Below, piece by piece: positions 25,553-35,556 of a stretch of DNA of 64,000 nucleotides (position 1 is the stretch's first letter; every line of letters starts with the position of its first letter). This DNA comes from Streptomyces clavuligerus (GTDB lineage: Bacteria > Actinomycetota > Actinomycetes > Streptomycetales > Streptomycetaceae). The notes under the pieces were generated by a model. It searched no databases. It was not told the DNA's origin and saw nothing but the letters and a program-made list of their open reading frames with translations. Position numbers and translations under genes: made by a program. The stretch is taken from NCBI RefSeq assembly GCF_005519465.1, contig NZ_CP027858.1, forward strand, positions 682,001 to 746,000, read 5' to 3'.

Positions 25553-27306
25553 GACGGGTTCCTTGTCCGGGGGGCGTCGGGCCGGGGCGGGCCGGGGTCC
25601 GGGGCCAGGAGCAGCGCGAGCAGCGCGCTCCGGTCGGTCTTGCCGTGCGGATCGAGGGGGAAGGAGGGTCGCCGGGAGATCAGCCGGGGGACGAGCGGGG
25701 CGGGCAGGACGGCGGCGAGGGCCCGGCGCACACCGGCCGGGGAGAGATCGGGACCGCCGCCGGTCCCGGTGCCCGTGTCGGCGGCGGTGAGGTCGGCGGC
25801 GTCGGCGTCGGCAGCCGCACACGTGTCGGCGGCGGCGGTGTCCGCGGTCAGGGCGGCGGACGCGGTGTAGAACAGCGCCAGCCGGGTATCGGTCTCGCGC
25901 TCCCCGTACACGGGCAGGACGACGCACTCCGTGACCCCGGGGAGGCGGCGGGCCGCGTCCTCGGTCTCCTGGGGGTCGATGCGCCGTCCCCCGATGGTGA
26001 CCTGGCGGCGGTCGCGCCCCTGGAAGCGCAGGACGCCGTCCGCGCCGAGCGCGCCGCGGTCGCCCGTGCGGTGTATCCGGGTGGCGGGGCCGCCGAGGGA
26101 CACGGTGGGGAACCTCTCGGCGGTGAGCCAGGGGTCGCCGAGGTAGCCCAGTGCCAGTCCGCCGCCGGAGAGACAGATCTCGCCGGTCCCACCGGGCGGC
26201 GCCGGGTCCTGCCCGTTCAGGATGTGGAGGCCGGTGGCGGAGACGGCCGTGCCGAGGGGCACTCCCCCGGCGGCGGCGAGGTCCTGCGGGCGCACGGTGC
26301 GGACGGTGGCGAGGACCCCGTTCCCGGCCGGTCCGTAGCAGTTGACGATCTCCAGACCCGGGTGGGTGAGCCGGCAGAGCCGTACATGGTGGACGGACAT
26401 GCGCTCGCCGCCGGTGAGCACGGTCCGCAGCCCGCTCAGACAGCCCGGGTCCTCGTCCATGAGGCGGTTGAGGAGGGAGGTGGTCAGGAAGACGGTGTCG
26501 ACGGAGCAGCCGCGGACGAGGGAGCGCAGCCGCGCGGGTGTGGGGTGGCCACCGTCCCCGGGGATCGCGCAGGCCCCTCCGGCGGCGAGGGTCACCCAGA
26601 CCTCCAGGGAGTAGGTGTCCCCGGAGGCGGGCGCGGTCTGGGCCATGATCCGTCCGGGGCCGGTCCAGGCGGTGGCGTCCCGGACGAGCCGGGTGGTGGC
26701 CCGGTGCGGGGAGATGACCCCTCGGGGGGTGCCGGTGGTTCCGGTGGTGAAGAAGACGATGGCGGGGGAATCGGGTCCGGCTGCCGGCCGGAGCCCCGGA
26801 ACGGCCGGGGCGGCGGGGACGGCCGGGGCGGTCGGAACAACAGGGACGGCCGGGGCGTCCGGGACGGTGCGAGCGGCTCCGGGGCCGGGCGGTCGCGGGG
26901 CGGGCGGCTTCCGCGGCGGCGGTGCGAAGAGCCCCTCGGGCGGGGCCCATCCGGGTGCCGGTCCGCCGGGCACGATGCCCCGGGTGACGCACAGCGGTGG
27001 GTTCAGGGCCTCCAGGAGGTCCCGAATCCGCCCGGCGGGCCAGCGGGGGTCGAGTGCCGCGTACCCGGCGCCGCGGCGCAGGATGCCGAGCAGGACCGGC
27101 ACCAGTTCCGCCGAGCGCGGGAGGATCACGGGCAGCAGATCGCCCGGTCCCACGCCGTACTCCCCGAGCGCCGCCGCGCAGAGTGCGGCGGCCCGGTCGA
27201 GCCGGGCGTGGCTGATCCGCTGCTCCGGAGTGATCAGCGCGGGGGCGTCGGGGGTGTGTTCCGCCCACTGGGCCACGGCGTCGTGGATGAGCACCGGGCC
27301 GTTCAC
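25549..27306 (-). CDS. Stand-alone NRPS-type adenylation protein
   Basis: 585 residues, an acyl/aminoacyl adenylate-forming enzyme. Core motifs: FFTTGTTGTPRGV (A3), SGDTYSLEVW (A4, with the Asp that contacts the alpha-amino group), NCYGPAGNG (A5, where the usual TE is changed), HRTGDRG (A7), GRDRRQVTIGGRRID (A8) and DPHGKTDRSAL (A10, catalytic Lys present). It therefore looks active. A Pro/Ala/Val repeat linker lies at about 149-175 and an Asp/Ala/Thr repeat at about 480-505. No carrier or condensation domain is fused. GTG 27306 (GGAAGG upstream) overlaps the stop of a 56-aa gene (GTGA). Its own stop overlaps the C-A gene (ATGA). Probable substrate is an amino acid; which one is unknown. Confidence 0.85.
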   Translation of the reverse strand: MNGPVLIHDAVAQWAEHTPDAPALITPEQRISHARLDRAAALCAAALGEYGVGPGDLLPVILPRSAELVPVLLGILRRGAGYAALDPRWPAGRIRDLLEALNPPLCVTRGIVPGGPAPGWAPPEGLFAPPPRKPPAPRPPGPGAARTVPDAPAVPVVPTAPAVPAAPAVPGLRPAAGPDSPAIVFFTTGTTGTPRGVISPHRATTRLVRDATAWTGPGRIMAQTAPASGDTYSLEVWVTLAAGGACAIPGDGGHPTPARLRSLVRGCSVDTVFLTTSLLNRLMDEDPGCLSGLRTVLTGGERMSVHHVRLCRLTHPGLEIVNCYGPAGNGVLATVRTVRPQDLAAAGGVPLGTAVSATGLHILNGQDPAPPGGTGEICLSGGGLALGYLGDPWLTAERFPTVSLGGPATRIHRTGDRGALGADGVLRFQGRDRRQVTIGGRRIDPQETEDAARRLPGVTECVVLPVYGERETDTRLALFYTASAALTADTAAADTCAAADADAADLTAADTGTGTGGGPDLSPAGVRRALAAVLPAPLVPRLISRRPSFPLDPHGKTDRSALLALLLAPDPGPPRPDAPRTRNPS

Positions 27307-27473
27307 CGGGCGTCCTTCCGTACCGAAGCGGCGCGGGCGGCGGCGCGGTCGTCGGCGGGTCCGTGGGCGGTGGCCCCGGGTGTGGGGGAAGCGGCCCGCA
27401 GCATGCCCACGGCCGTCGGGACAAACCGGAACCTGTCTGTCTGTACCGCAGTGTTCCTGTATATCGGGGCCAT
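27303..27473 (-). CDS. 56-residue peptide, first gene of the adenylation operon
   Basis: Open frame from ATG 27473, with AAAGG eight bases upstream. It begins MAPIYRNTAVQTDRFRFVPT, continues into an Ala/Pro/Gly/Arg-rich half and ends VRKDAR. Its TGA overlaps the GTG of the adenylation gene. No signal peptide, Cys or known motif. Three coupled genes in a row support a real coding unit. It may be a precursor peptide, a small MbtH-like helper (though the MbtH Trp/Pro signature is absent), or only a leader that couples translation. Confidence 0.55.
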   Translation of the reverse strand: MAPIYRNTAVQTDRFRFVPTAVGMLRAASPTPGATAHGPADDRAAARAASVRKDAR

Positions 27474-27518
27474 CACCGGACCTTTCGGTACAGGGATGAG
27501 GTCGCGTCCGCGCTCCTC

Positions 27519-27537
27519 CAGGGGAATTCACCCCCTG
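27519..27537. promoter_or_regulatory. Operator-like palindrome before the peptide/adenylation operon
   Basis: CAGGGG-AATTCAC-CCCTG gives six-base arms around an AT-rich centre, about 45 bases upstream of the 56-aa gene. The gap 27474-27726 otherwise holds no supported gene. Confidence 0.4.
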
Positions 27538-27726
27538 CACGGTCGGTCGGGCCGCATTGTTCAGCTTCTCCGGCGCGGGCACGGACGCGGGCAGGGGCAG
27601 GGGCGTGGGCGCGGAGGCGGTGCGGGCGCGGAGGCGGTGCGGGCCCGGCGCCGCCGTACAGCACAGCGGCCTCCGGCGGCCGCGTCGTGCGCGCGGCCGC
27701 CGGAGGCCCTGCTGTCGGATGTGCCG

Positions 27727-28407
27727 TCAGGAACCGGAGCCGGTCAGCTCCCTGAGGGCGACATTGAGTTCGAGGACGTTGACCCGGGGCTCCCCGATGA
27801 AGCCGAGGACGCGTCCGTCGGTGTGCTCGTCGACCAGGGCGCCCAACCGGTCGGCCGGGAGTTCGTTCCGTTCGGCGACCCGGTGGATCTGGAGCCGGGC
27901 GTACTCGGGCGAGATGTGCGGGTCGAGGCCGGACCCGGAGGAGGTGACGGCGTCGGCCGGGATGTCCTCGGGGTCGACGCGGTGCCCGGCGGTGGAGTTG
28001 TCGCGGACGACGGCCGCCTTGGCGTCCTTGACCCACTGGATCAGGTCCTCGTTGTCCCCGGAGCGGTTGGTGGCCCCGGAGAGGATGAGGGAGTACTGCG
28101 TGTTGACGCTGTTGGTGCCGAGCCCGTTGGAGGGCCGGGGCTGGAACCAGCGCAGGTCGGGGCGGGGGGCCTCGTCGGGGTCTTCGGGGTTCTTCAGCGG
28201 CAGGTGGTAGGTCTGGCCGATGAGGGAGGAGCCGACGACCTTGCCGCCGGAGCTGATCTCCGATCCGTTGGCCTTGCCGGAGAACAGGGTCTGGGCGACC
28301 CCGGTCACGGCGAGCGGGTAGAGGACGCCGCAGACCACGGTGAGGACGAGGAGGGCGCGCAGCGCGGCCGTGATCAGCCGTCCCGTGTTGCGTACAGAGG
28401 TGTTCAT
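27727..28407 (-). CDS. kdpC: Potassium-transporting ATPase KdpC subunit
   Basis: 226 residues. One N-terminal membrane helix (ALRALLVLTVVCGVLYPLAV) is followed by a periplasmic domain with family motifs GSSLIGQ, FQPRPS, SGSGLDPHISPEYA and NVLELNVALREL. It stabilises the KdpFABC high-affinity K+ pump and aids ATP binding. It starts five bases after kdpB and is the last gene of the operon. kdpD/kdpE are not in the window. Confidence 0.97.
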   Translation of the reverse strand: MNTSVRNTGRLITAALRALLVLTVVCGVLYPLAVTGVAQTLFSGKANGSEISSGGKVVGSSLIGQTYHLPLKNPEDPDEAPRPDLRWFQPRPSNGLGTNSVNTQYSLILSGATNRSGDNEDLIQWVKDAKAAVVRDNSTAGHRVDPEDIPADAVTSSGSGLDPHISPEYARLQIHRVAERNELPADRLGALVDEHTDGRVLGFIGEPRVNVLELNVALRELTGSGS

Positions 28408-28412
28408 GGTCG

Positions 28413-30518
28413 TCACCCGATGCCAGGGATGAGGGAGATGAGCAGGTCGATGAGTTTGATGCCGATGAACGGGGCGATCAGTCCGCCGAGGCCGTAGACC
28501 CCGAGGTTGCGCCGGAGCATCTTGTCGGCGCTGGTGGGCCGGTAGCGGACGCCCTTGAGGGCGAGCGGGACCAGCGCCACGATGATCAGCGCGTTGAAGA
28601 TCACGGCGGAGAGGATCGCGGAGTCCGGCGAGGACAGCTGCATGATGTTGAGCTTGTCGAGGCCGGGGTAGGCGGCAGCGAACAGCGCCGGGATGATGGC
28701 GAAGTACTTGGCCACGTCGTTGGCGATGGAGAACGTGGTGAGGGCGCCGCGGGTGATGAGGAGTTGTTTGCCGATCTCGACGATCTCGATGAGTTTGGTG
28801 GGGTCGGAGTCGAGGTCGACCATGTTCCCGGCCTCCTTGGCGGCGGAGGTGCCGGTGTTCATGGCGACGCCGACGTCGGCCTGGGCGAGGGCGGGGGCGT
28901 CGTTGGTGCCGTCGCCGGTCATCGCGACCAGCTTGCCGCCCGCCTGCTCCCGCTTGATCAGCGCCATCTTGTCCTCGGGGGTCGCCTCCGCCAGGAAGTC
29001 GTCCACCCCCGCCTCCCGCGCGATCGCCCGCGCCGTCAGCGGATTGTCCCCCGTGATCATCACCGTCCGGATACCCATCCGGCGCAGCTCCTCGAACCGC
29101 TCCCGCATCCCCTCCTTGACCACGTCCTTGAGGTGGATGACGCCGAGGACCCGGGCGCCTTCGCTGTCCTCGACGGCGACGAGCAGGGGCGTGCCGCCCG
29201 CTTCGGAAATGGTGTCGGTGAGGGCGTCGACATCGGCCGGGACCTCGCCGCCCTGTTCCCCGACCCAGGCGACGACGGAGCCGGTGGCGCCCTTGCGGAC
29301 CTTGCGGCCGTCGGCGTCGACGCCGGACATCCGGGTCTGCGCGGTGAAGGCGACCCATGCGGCGTCGCTCAGCTCGCCGCGGCGGCGCTCGCGCAGGGCG
29401 TACTTCTCCTGGGCGAGGACGACGATGGAACGGCCCTCGGGGGTCTCGTCCGCGAGCGAGGAGAGCTGGGCGGCCTCGGCGAGTTCCGCGAGGTCGACCC
29501 CGGGGACGGGGACGAATTCGGCGGCCTGGCGGTTGCCGTGGGTGATGGTGCCGGTCTTGTCGAGCAGCAGGGTGGAGACATCGCCCGCGGCCTCGACGGC
29601 GCGGCCGGACATGGCCAGCACATTGCGCTGGACCAGCCGGTCCATGCCCGCGATGCCGATCGCGGAGAGCAGCGCGCCGATGGTGGTGGGGATCAGACAG
29701 ACCAGCAGGGCGGTGAGGACGATCAGCGAGGTCTCGTCGTCGGCGCCCGCATAGACGGCGAACGGCTTGAGGGTGACCACCGCCAGCAGGAAGACGACCG
29801 TCAGCGAGGCCAGCAGGATGTTGAGTGCGATCTCGTTGGGTGTCTTCTGCCGGGCGGCGCCCTCGACCAGGTTGATCATCCGGTCGATGAAGGTCTCACC
29901 GGGCTTGGTGGTGATCTTGACGACGATCCGGTCGGACAGCACCTTCGTCCCGCCGGTGACGGCGCTGCGGTCGCCGCCGGACTCGCGGATGACGGGGGCG
30001 GACTCGCCGGTGATGGCGGACTCGTCGACGGAGGCCACGCCTTCGACGACGTCGCCGTCACCGGGGATGATGTCCCCGGCCTCACAGACGACCAGGTCGC
30101 CGATGGTGAGGTCGGTGCCGGGCACCCGCTCCTCGGTGGTGGCGGTGAGCCTGCGGGCCACGGTGTCGGTCTTGGCCTTGCGCAGGGTGTCGGCCTGCGC
30201 CTTGCCCCGGCCCTCGGCGACGGCCTCGGCGAGGTTGGCGAAGATCGTGGTGAGCCAGAGCCAGACGGTGATCGCCCAGCCGAATCCGTCGGTGGGGTCG
30301 GCGATCGCCAGCACGGTGGTGACCACCGAGCCGATGAGGACGACGAACATCACCGGGGACTTGACCATCACCCGGGGGTCCAGCTTGCGCAGGGCGTCGG
30401 GGAACGACTTCAGCATCTGGGCGGGGTCGAAGAGACCTCCGCCGACCCGCCCTGCCTGGGGCTCGGGCCCGGCCGCCGCCTCGGAGTGCGGCGCCCGGGT
30501 GGGGGTTATCGTGCTCAT
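28413..30518 (-). CDS. kdpB: Potassium-transporting ATPase KdpB (P-type ATPase subunit)
   Basis: 701 residues, P-type ATPase. The phosphorylation motif [10 protein letters not shown] lies near residue 320, the actuator motif is [10 protein letters not shown], and the hinge is [10 protein letters not shown] with [16 protein letters not shown]. It has seven membrane segments in the usual order. It hydrolyses ATP to drive K+ uptake through KdpA. ATG overlaps the kdpA stop (ATGA). An Ala/Pro-rich N-terminal extension of about 35 residues precedes the conserved part. Confidence 0.97.
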   Translation of the reverse strand: MSTITPTRAPHSEAAAGPEPQAGRVGGGLFDPAQMLKSFPDALRKLDPRVMVKSPVMFVVLIGSVVTTVLAIADPTDGFGWAITVWLWLTTIFANLAEAVAEGRGKAQADTLRKAKTDTVARRLTATTEERVPGTDLTIGDLVVCEAGDIIPGDGDVVEGVASVDESAITGESAPVIRESGGDRSAVTGGTKVLSDRIVVKITTKPGETFIDRMINLVEGAARQKTPNEIALNILLASLTVVFLLAVVTLKPFAVYAGADDETSLIVLTALLVCLIPTTIGALLSAIGIAGMDRLVQRNVLAMSGRAVEAAGDVSTLLLDKTGTITHGNRQAAEFVPVPGVDLAELAEAAQLSSLADETPEGRSIVVLAQEKYALRERRRGELSDAAWVAFTAQTRMSGVDADGRKVRKGATGSVVAWVGEQGGEVPADVDALTDTISEAGGTPLLVAVEDSEGARVLGVIHLKDVVKEGMRERFEELRRMGIRTVMITGDNPLTARAIAREAGVDDFLAEATPEDKMALIKREQAGGKLVAMTGDGTNDAPALAQADVGVAMNTGTSAAKEAGNMVDLDSDPTKLIEIVEIGKQLLITRGALTTFSIANDVAKYFAIIPALFAAAYPGLDKLNIMQLSSPDSAILSAVIFNALIIVALVPLALKGVRYRPTSADKMLRRNLGVYGLGGLIAPFIGIKLIDLLISLIPGIG

Positions 30519-32179
30519 GACGCGAGCCCTTCGGCGAGCGGACCCAGCGCCAGCGCCGGGAAGTAGGTCAGACCGGTGATGATGAGGATCGTCCCGACGA
30601 GCAATCCGGTGAACAGGGGCTTCTCGGTCCGCAGGGTGCCGGTGGTGGCCGGTACGGGCTTCTGCTCGGCCAGGGAGCCCGCGAGGGCCAGGACGAGGAC
30701 GATCGGCAGGAAGCGGCCCAGCAGCATCGCCAGACCGATGGTGGTGTTGAACCACTGGGTGTCGGCGTTGAGGCCCGCGAAGGCGGAGCCGTTGTTGTTG
30801 GCGCCCGAGGTGTAGGCGTACAGGATCTCGGAGAAGCCGTGGGCGCCCGCGTTGGTCATCGAGTTCGCCGGGGTCGGCAGGGCGAGCGCGACGGCGGTGA
30901 AGCCGAGCACCAGTGCCGGGGTGACGAGGATGTAGCAGGCGGCGAGCTTGATCTCCCGCGTACCGATCTTCTTGCCCAGGTACTCGGGGGTGCGGCCGAC
31001 CATCAGACCGGCGATGAAGACCGCGATGATCGCCATGATCAGCATGCCGTAGAGGCCGGAGCCCACGCCGCCGGGCGCGATCTCGCCGAGCTGCATGCCG
31101 AGCATGGTGATGCCGCCGCCGAAGCCGGTGTACGAGGAGTGGAAGCTGTTGACCGCTCCGGTGGAGGTGAGCGTGGTGGCCACGGCGAAGATCGCGGAGC
31201 CGCCGATGCCGAAGCGGGTCTCCTTGCCCTCCATCGCGCCGCCGGCCTCCTGGAAGGCCGCGCCCGGGTGGGCGAACTCGGTCCACATCATCAGCGCGGA
31301 GAAGCCGACCCAGATCAGGGCCATCGTGCCGAGGATCGCGTAGCCCTGGCGGACATTGCCCACCATGCGGCCGAAGGTGCGGGTCAGCGCGAAGGGGATG
31401 ACCAGGATGAGGAAGATCTCCAGCAGGTTGGAGAGGCCGTTCGGGTTCTCGAAGGGGTGGGCGGAGTTGGCGTTGAAGTAGCCGCCGCCGTTGGTGCCCA
31501 GCTCCTTGATGGCCTCCTGGGAGGCGACGGCGCCGCCGTTCCACTGCTGGACGCCGCCCTGGAACTGGCCGACCTCGTGGATGCCGGAGAAGTTCTGGAT
31601 GGCTCCGCAGGCGACCAGCAGCAGCGCGGCGATCACGGAGATGGGCAGCAGGATACGGACGACGCCGCGGACCAGGTCGGCCCAGAAGTTGCCCAGCTCA
31701 CCGGTGCGGGAGCGGGCGAAGCCGCGGACCAGGGCCACGGCGACGGCGATCCCGACGGCCGCGGAGACGAAGTTCTGCACCGCGAGGCCACCGGTCTGCA
31801 CCACATGGCCCATGGCCTGCTCGCCGTAGTACGACTGCCAGTTGGTGTTCGCGACGAAGGACGCGGCGGTGTTGAACGCCTGGTCGGGGTCTATCGACTG
31901 GAATCCGAGCGAGCCGGGCAGCGAGCCCTGCACCCGCTGGAGCAGATAGAGGAAGAGCACGCCGATGGCGGAGAGGGCGAGGACGCCGCGGAGATAGGCG
32001 GGCCAGCGCATCTCGGTGTTCGGGTTGGCACCGATGCCCTTGTAGATCCACTTCTCCACCCGGAGGTGCTTGTCGGAGGAGTAGACACGGGCCATGTAGT
32101 CGCCCAGCGGACGGTAGACGAGGGCGAGCGCCGCCATCAGCGCCAGCAGCTGGAGCGCGCCGGCAAGTACGGGACTCAT
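30515..32179 (-). CDS. kdpA: Potassium-transporting ATPase KdpA (K+-binding channel subunit)
   Basis: 554 residues, about ten membrane helices, SKT-superfamily K+ channel-like subunit. Selectivity-filter sequences are visible: [18 protein letters not shown] and related loops such as [12 protein letters not shown] and [13 protein letters not shown]. It starts at ATG 32179, six bases after kdpF. In-frame sequence upstream of that Met is unrelated. Confidence 0.97.
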   Translation of the reverse strand: MSPVLAGALQLLALMAALALVYRPLGDYMARVYSSDKHLRVEKWIYKGIGANPNTEMRWPAYLRGVLALSAIGVLFLYLLQRVQGSLPGSLGFQSIDPDQAFNTAASFVANTNWQSYYGEQAMGHVVQTGGLAVQNFVSAAVGIAVAVALVRGFARSRTGELGNFWADLVRGVVRILLPISVIAALLLVACGAIQNFSGIHEVGQFQGGVQQWNGGAVASQEAIKELGTNGGGYFNANSAHPFENPNGLSNLLEIFLILVIPFALTRTFGRMVGNVRQGYAILGTMALIWVGFSALMMWTEFAHPGAAFQEAGGAMEGKETRFGIGGSAIFAVATTLTSTGAVNSFHSSYTGFGGGITMLGMQLGEIAPGGVGSGLYGMLIMAIIAVFIAGLMVGRTPEYLGKKIGTREIKLAACYILVTPALVLGFTAVALALPTPANSMTNAGAHGFSEILYAYTSGANNNGSAFAGLNADTQWFNTTIGLAMLLGRFLPIVLVLALAGSLAEQKPVPATTGTLRTEKPLFTGLLVGTILIITGLTYFPALALGPLAEGLAS

Positions 32180-32184
32180 CTGGG

Positions 32185-32274
32185 CTAGAACCTCTCCGGG
32201 TACAGAAGGGCGAGGACGAGATAGCCCAGCAGGGCGACGGCGACGAGCAGACCGACGACATTCTCGGCAGTCAC
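32185..32274 (-). CDS. kdpF: Potassium-transporting ATPase KdpF (small stabilising subunit)
   Basis: 29 residues: [20 protein letters not shown] followed by LALLYPERF, the typical single-helix KdpF peptide. The GTG start overlaps the TGA of the preceding 27-aa gene. It lies just before kdpA, as expected. Confidence 0.93.
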   Translation of the reverse strand: MTAENVVGLLVAVALLGYLVLALLYPERF

Positions 32275-32354
32275 AGCTTCGCCACCCCCTTGGCGACAAG
32301 TGCCACCAGCGCGAACACCGCGACCGTGGTGACGACGAAGGCCACGTCGGCCAT
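32271..32354 (-). CDS. 27-residue single-helix membrane peptide at the head of kdpFABC
   Basis: [20 protein letters not shown] followed by AKGVAKL. One membrane helix with a basic tail. AGGAG lies six bases before the ATG, and its stop overlaps the kdpF start (GTGA), so it is translated first in the operon. It could be an extra Kdp subunit or an assembly peptide. It resembles KdpF in size and topology but has a different sequence. Confidence 0.75.
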   Translation of the reverse strand: MADVAFVVTTVAVFALVALVAKGVAKL

Positions 32355-32626
32355 CGTGAGCTCCTGATTGGGATTGGGATTCGGACCGTCGGATGCGACC
32401 CGCCGGTTGCGCGTCCGCCGGGACGGACGCGGACCTGCTGGGAGCAGGACGGTTCGAGGAAACCCTTTTTCAGCCACTGCGTCGGTTTCGTTGACACGTC
32501 CCATACGGCCCTGACGACGCTCTTGACGGAACCATGACGGGCTGCCGGAGACGGACACACGGGTGACCATGGGACAGAATCCAGCACAGCGGTAGAAATG
32601 CGGAGAAATCTTCGAGCGGAGGAGGC

Positions 32627-34708
32627 ATGGGCACGGGAGGAACGGGGCAGGGGCGCCGCCCGGGCCCGGAGAGGCCAGACCCGGAAGGGGCGGGTCCGGG
32701 GCCGGAAGGGGCGGGTCCGGTCGTCTCGGGGCCGGGCCGGGCAGGTCCCCGGGGCCCGGGGCAGGAGGGCTCCGCGGGGGTGCGGGGGCGCTGCCGGGCC
32801 TGGCTGCTGGACGGTCTGAGCGAGACCTCGGCCCGCCACCCCGGCCCGCACGGCACCCCTCCTGCCGAGCACCGGGGCCACCGCTGGTGGCGGGTGATGT
32901 GCCTGACCGGTGTCGACTACTTCTCCACCCTCGGCTACCAGCCCGGTATCGCGGCGCTCGCCGCCGGGCTGCTCTCCCCGCTGGCCACCCTGGGCCTGCT
33001 GGCCCTCACCCTGCTCGGCGCCCTCCCGGTCTACCGCCGGGTCGCCCGGGAGTCACCGCACGGCGAGGGCTCCATCGCCATGCTGGAGCGGCTGCTCCCG
33101 TGGTGGTCGGGGAAGATCCTCGTCCTGGTGCTGCTGGGCTTCGCCGCGACCGATTTCATCATCACCATCACTCTGTCGGCGGCGGACGCCTCGGCCCATG
33201 TGGTGGAGAACCCCTATGCCCCTGTCTGGCTCAGCGGGACCAACCTCTGGATCACCCTCGGTCTCATCGGACTGCTCGGCGCGGTCTTCCTGAAGGGGTT
33301 CCGGGAGGCGATCGGCGTGGCCGTGGCCCTGGTCGCCGTCTATCTTTCGCTCAATGTGGTGGTGCTCGCGGCGGCGGCCTGGCAGGTACTGCGCCACCCG
33401 GTCGTGGTGCCCGACTGGTGGGACGCGATGACGGCCCAGCACTCATCGCCCTGGGCGATGATCGGCGTGGCCCTGCTGGTCTTCCCCAAGCTGGCGCTCG
33501 GGATGTCCGGCTTCGAGACCGGGGTCGCGGTGATGCCGCAGATCAAGGGCGATCCGACGGACACCCCCGAACGCCCGGAGGGACGCATCCGGGACACCCG
33601 CAGACTCCTGACCACCGCCGCGCTGATCATGAGCTGCTTTCTGCTGCTGTCGAGCCTGGCGACCACCCTGCTCATCCCCCAGGAGGACTTCAAGGCCGGA
33701 GGCCCCGCGAACGGGCGGGCCCTCGCCTATCTGGCGCACCGCTTTCTGGGGGAGCAGTTCGGAACGGTCTATGACGTCTCCACCATCTGCATCCTCTGGT
33801 TCGCCGGGGCGTCGGCGCTGGCCGGACTGCTCAACCTCGTCCCCCGGTTCCTGCCGCGCTACGGCATGGCGCCGGAGTGGACCCGGGCGGTACGGCCCCT
33901 GGTGCTGCTGTTCACGGCGATCGCGACCGGGATCACCTTCTATTTCGATGCGAACGTGGACAAGCAGAGCGGCGCCTACGCCACCGGCGTGCTGGTCCTG
34001 ATGCTGTCGGCCGCGTTCGCCTCCACGGTCGCCATGCACCGCAAGGGCCGCCCCCCGGCTGTCGCGGGCTTCGCGGCGATCACGGTCGTCTTCGCGTACA
34101 CCCTGGTCGCCAACGTCATCGAACGCCCGGACGGCATCAAGATCGCCAGCCTGTTCATCGTCTCGATCCTGGTGACCTCCTTCGCCTCCCGGGTGCACCG
34201 CGCCTTCGAACTGCGCGCGGCGGACGTGGTCTTCGACGACGCGGCGGCCCGGTTCGTCGACGAGGCGGTGGCGGCGGGGCCGTTGCGGATCGTGGCGAAC
34301 GAGCCGTCGGAGCACTCGACCGCCGAGTACCGGATGAAGGAGTACAGCCAGCGGCAGGAGACCCATATCCCCGCCGGTGGGCCCGTGCTCTTCCTGGAGG
34401 TGTTCGTCCGTGACTCCTCGGACTTCACGGCCGATCTGACCGTCCGGGGCGACGAGCGGTACGGCGTCCGGCGACTGCGGGTGGAGGGGGCGACGGTGCC
34501 GAACACGATCGCCGCCGTCCTGATGAGCATCCGGGACCGTACAGGGGCGGTCCCCCACGCCTACTTCACCTGGACGGAGGGGCACCCGCTGAGTCATCTG
34601 CTGCGTTTCCTGATCTTCGGCGAGGGCGAGACCGCGCCGGTCACCCGTGAGGTGCTGCGCCGCGCGGAGCCCGACCCGGAGCGGCGTCCGAGGGTCCATG
34701 TGGGGTGA
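32627..34708 (+). CDS. APC-superfamily permease with Pro/Gly-rich N-terminus and soluble C-terminal domain
   Basis: 693 residues. The first ~60 residues are Gly/Pro/Glu repeats ([13 protein letters not shown]). The APC transporter core (about 95-510) has 12 helices and begins [21 protein letters not shown] ~180-residue cytoplasmic domain follows ([32 protein letters not shown]). The ATG has GGAGGAGG upstream. Usual annotation is amino-acid permease. Its divergent placement against kdp makes K+ or cation transport possible, as in KimA-like APC members, but this is only inference. The intergenic region 32355-32626 should hold both promoters. Confidence 0.75.
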   Translation: MGTGGTGQGRRPGPERPDPEGAGPGPEGAGPVVSGPGRAGPRGPGQEGSAGVRGRCRAWLLDGLSETSARHPGPHGTPPAEHRGHRWWRVMCLTGVDYFSTLGYQPGIAALAAGLLSPLATLGLLALTLLGALPVYRRVARESPHGEGSIAMLERLLPWWSGKILVLVLLGFAATDFIITITLSAADASAHVVENPYAPVWLSGTNLWITLGLIGLLGAVFLKGFREAIGVAVALVAVYLSLNVVVLAAAAWQVLRHPVVVPDWWDAMTAQHSSPWAMIGVALLVFPKLALGMSGFETGVAVMPQIKGDPTDTPERPEGRIRDTRRLLTTAALIMSCFLLLSSLATTLLIPQEDFKAGGPANGRALAYLAHRFLGEQFGTVYDVSTICILWFAGASALAGLLNLVPRFLPRYGMAPEWTRAVRPLVLLFTAIATGITFYFDANVDKQSGAYATGVLVLMLSAAFASTVAMHRKGRPPAVAGFAAITVVFAYTLVANVIERPDGIKIASLFIVSILVTSFASRVHRAFELRAADVVFDDAAARFVDEAVAAGPLRIVANEPSEHSTAEYRMKEYSQRQETHIPAGGPVLFLEVFVRDSSDFTADLTVRGDERYGVRRLRVEGATVPNTIAAVLMSIRDRTGAVPHAYFTWTEGHPLSHLLRFLIFGEGETAPVTREVLRRAEPDPERRPRVHVG

Positions 34709-34783
34709 GGACCCGGCCCGGCGGGCGGCCCCGGCGGGGGCACCGGGCGGGTGCCCCCCACCGGCCGGCGGGTCATGTCCGGA

Positions 34784-34876
34784 TCACTGCTGGGTGACAC
34801 CGCACTTGCGGCACCGCTGCTTGCCGCCCCAGCCCACCCATGCGTGATCGCACTCCCTCAGAATCCACGGTGTCAT
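34784..34876 (-). CDS. 30-residue zinc-ribbon-like peptide
   Basis: The frame from ATG 34876 encodes ECDHAWVGWGGKQRCRKCGV and stops five residues later. Cys/His spacing (CxH...CxxC) suggests one zinc site. AAGGGAAG precedes the ATG. The frame is open further upstream, but that part is Arg/Pro-rich without family features. Tiny CxxC peptides are frequent in actinomycetes and phages. Function unknown. Confidence 0.45.
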   Translation of the reverse strand: MTPWILRECDHAWVGWGGKQRCRKCGVTQQ

Positions 34877-35436
34877 GTCCGCTTCCCTTCTGGCGTGTTC
34901 CTCCGCGCCCCGGTCCGCCAACGCGCCCCGGACCACCGAAGAGCCCCGGGCGACCCCGGGGCCCGGCCCGGGGCGGCCCTCCCCGACGCTGGGGCGGGGC
35001 CTGATCGGCGTGCGCTGCTGAGAGTGTTCCCGCACGGAGCGACCGATGGCCCACCCAGGGGGAGCGCACCGGAGCCGATGGCGCGCGCCTGCGGGGAATT
35101 CACTCACCCCGCGGGAGGACGGCCCCGCGGCCCGCACGACCCAGGAGGCCGACACCTCGCGATTCATCCGATCTCTTACTGTCGCCGGGGAAGGGAACCG
35201 CCAGCGCTCCCCCGGGCGTCCTCCGCCACCGGTTCCGCCGCCCGGGGGGCACGGGAAAGGCGAACGGCAGCGGATGAGCCATGGCCCGTACCCTCCGCTC
35301 ATTTCCGGAGCCGGTCGGGAACGCGTCCGCATGGAAGAGGATCATCCGTTCGCCCCCCTGCCATCGGATGACTCATCGGACCCGGCTATGACCGGATCAG
35401 CCCCGGCCCTCTTCCGCACCGGCCCCCGGAAAAGCA
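34877..35436. other. Gap without supported gene
   Basis: Several overlapping frames exist on both strands, but none shows domain-like sequence. It separates the K+ transport genes from the accessory module. Confidence 0.45.
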
Positions 35437-35437
35437 A

Positions 35438-35462
35438 AAAACCCCAGGTGAACTGGGGTTTT
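35438..35462 (-). terminator. Rho-independent terminator of the radical-SAM operon
   Basis: AAAACCCCAG (35438-35447) pairs with CTGGGGTTTT (35453-35462). On the minus strand it is followed by a T-run (TTTTTTGCTTTT), so it ends the operon transcribed from 37109. Confidence 0.85.
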
Positions 35463-35472
35463 CGCTGGCGCG

Positions 35473-35488
35473 TTGGTCACGTGACCAA
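35473..35488. repeat. Perfect 16-bp palindrome TTGGTCACGTGACCAA
   Basis: It lies next to the terminator at the left edge of the radical-SAM module. Half-sites TTGGTCAC recur at the right edge (37715-37735). Confidence 0.7.
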
Positions 35489-35556
35489 GCACCCGGCCAC
35501 CCCACCCCGCCCGCACGACCACGCGCGCGGCGCACGGACGGGGCGTCGTGGACTGG

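Noticed and set aside
26000..27300. MbtH-like protein as the small first gene of the adenylation operon
   Set aside because: The 56-aa peptide lacks the conserved Trp/Ser/Pro signature of MbtH proteins.
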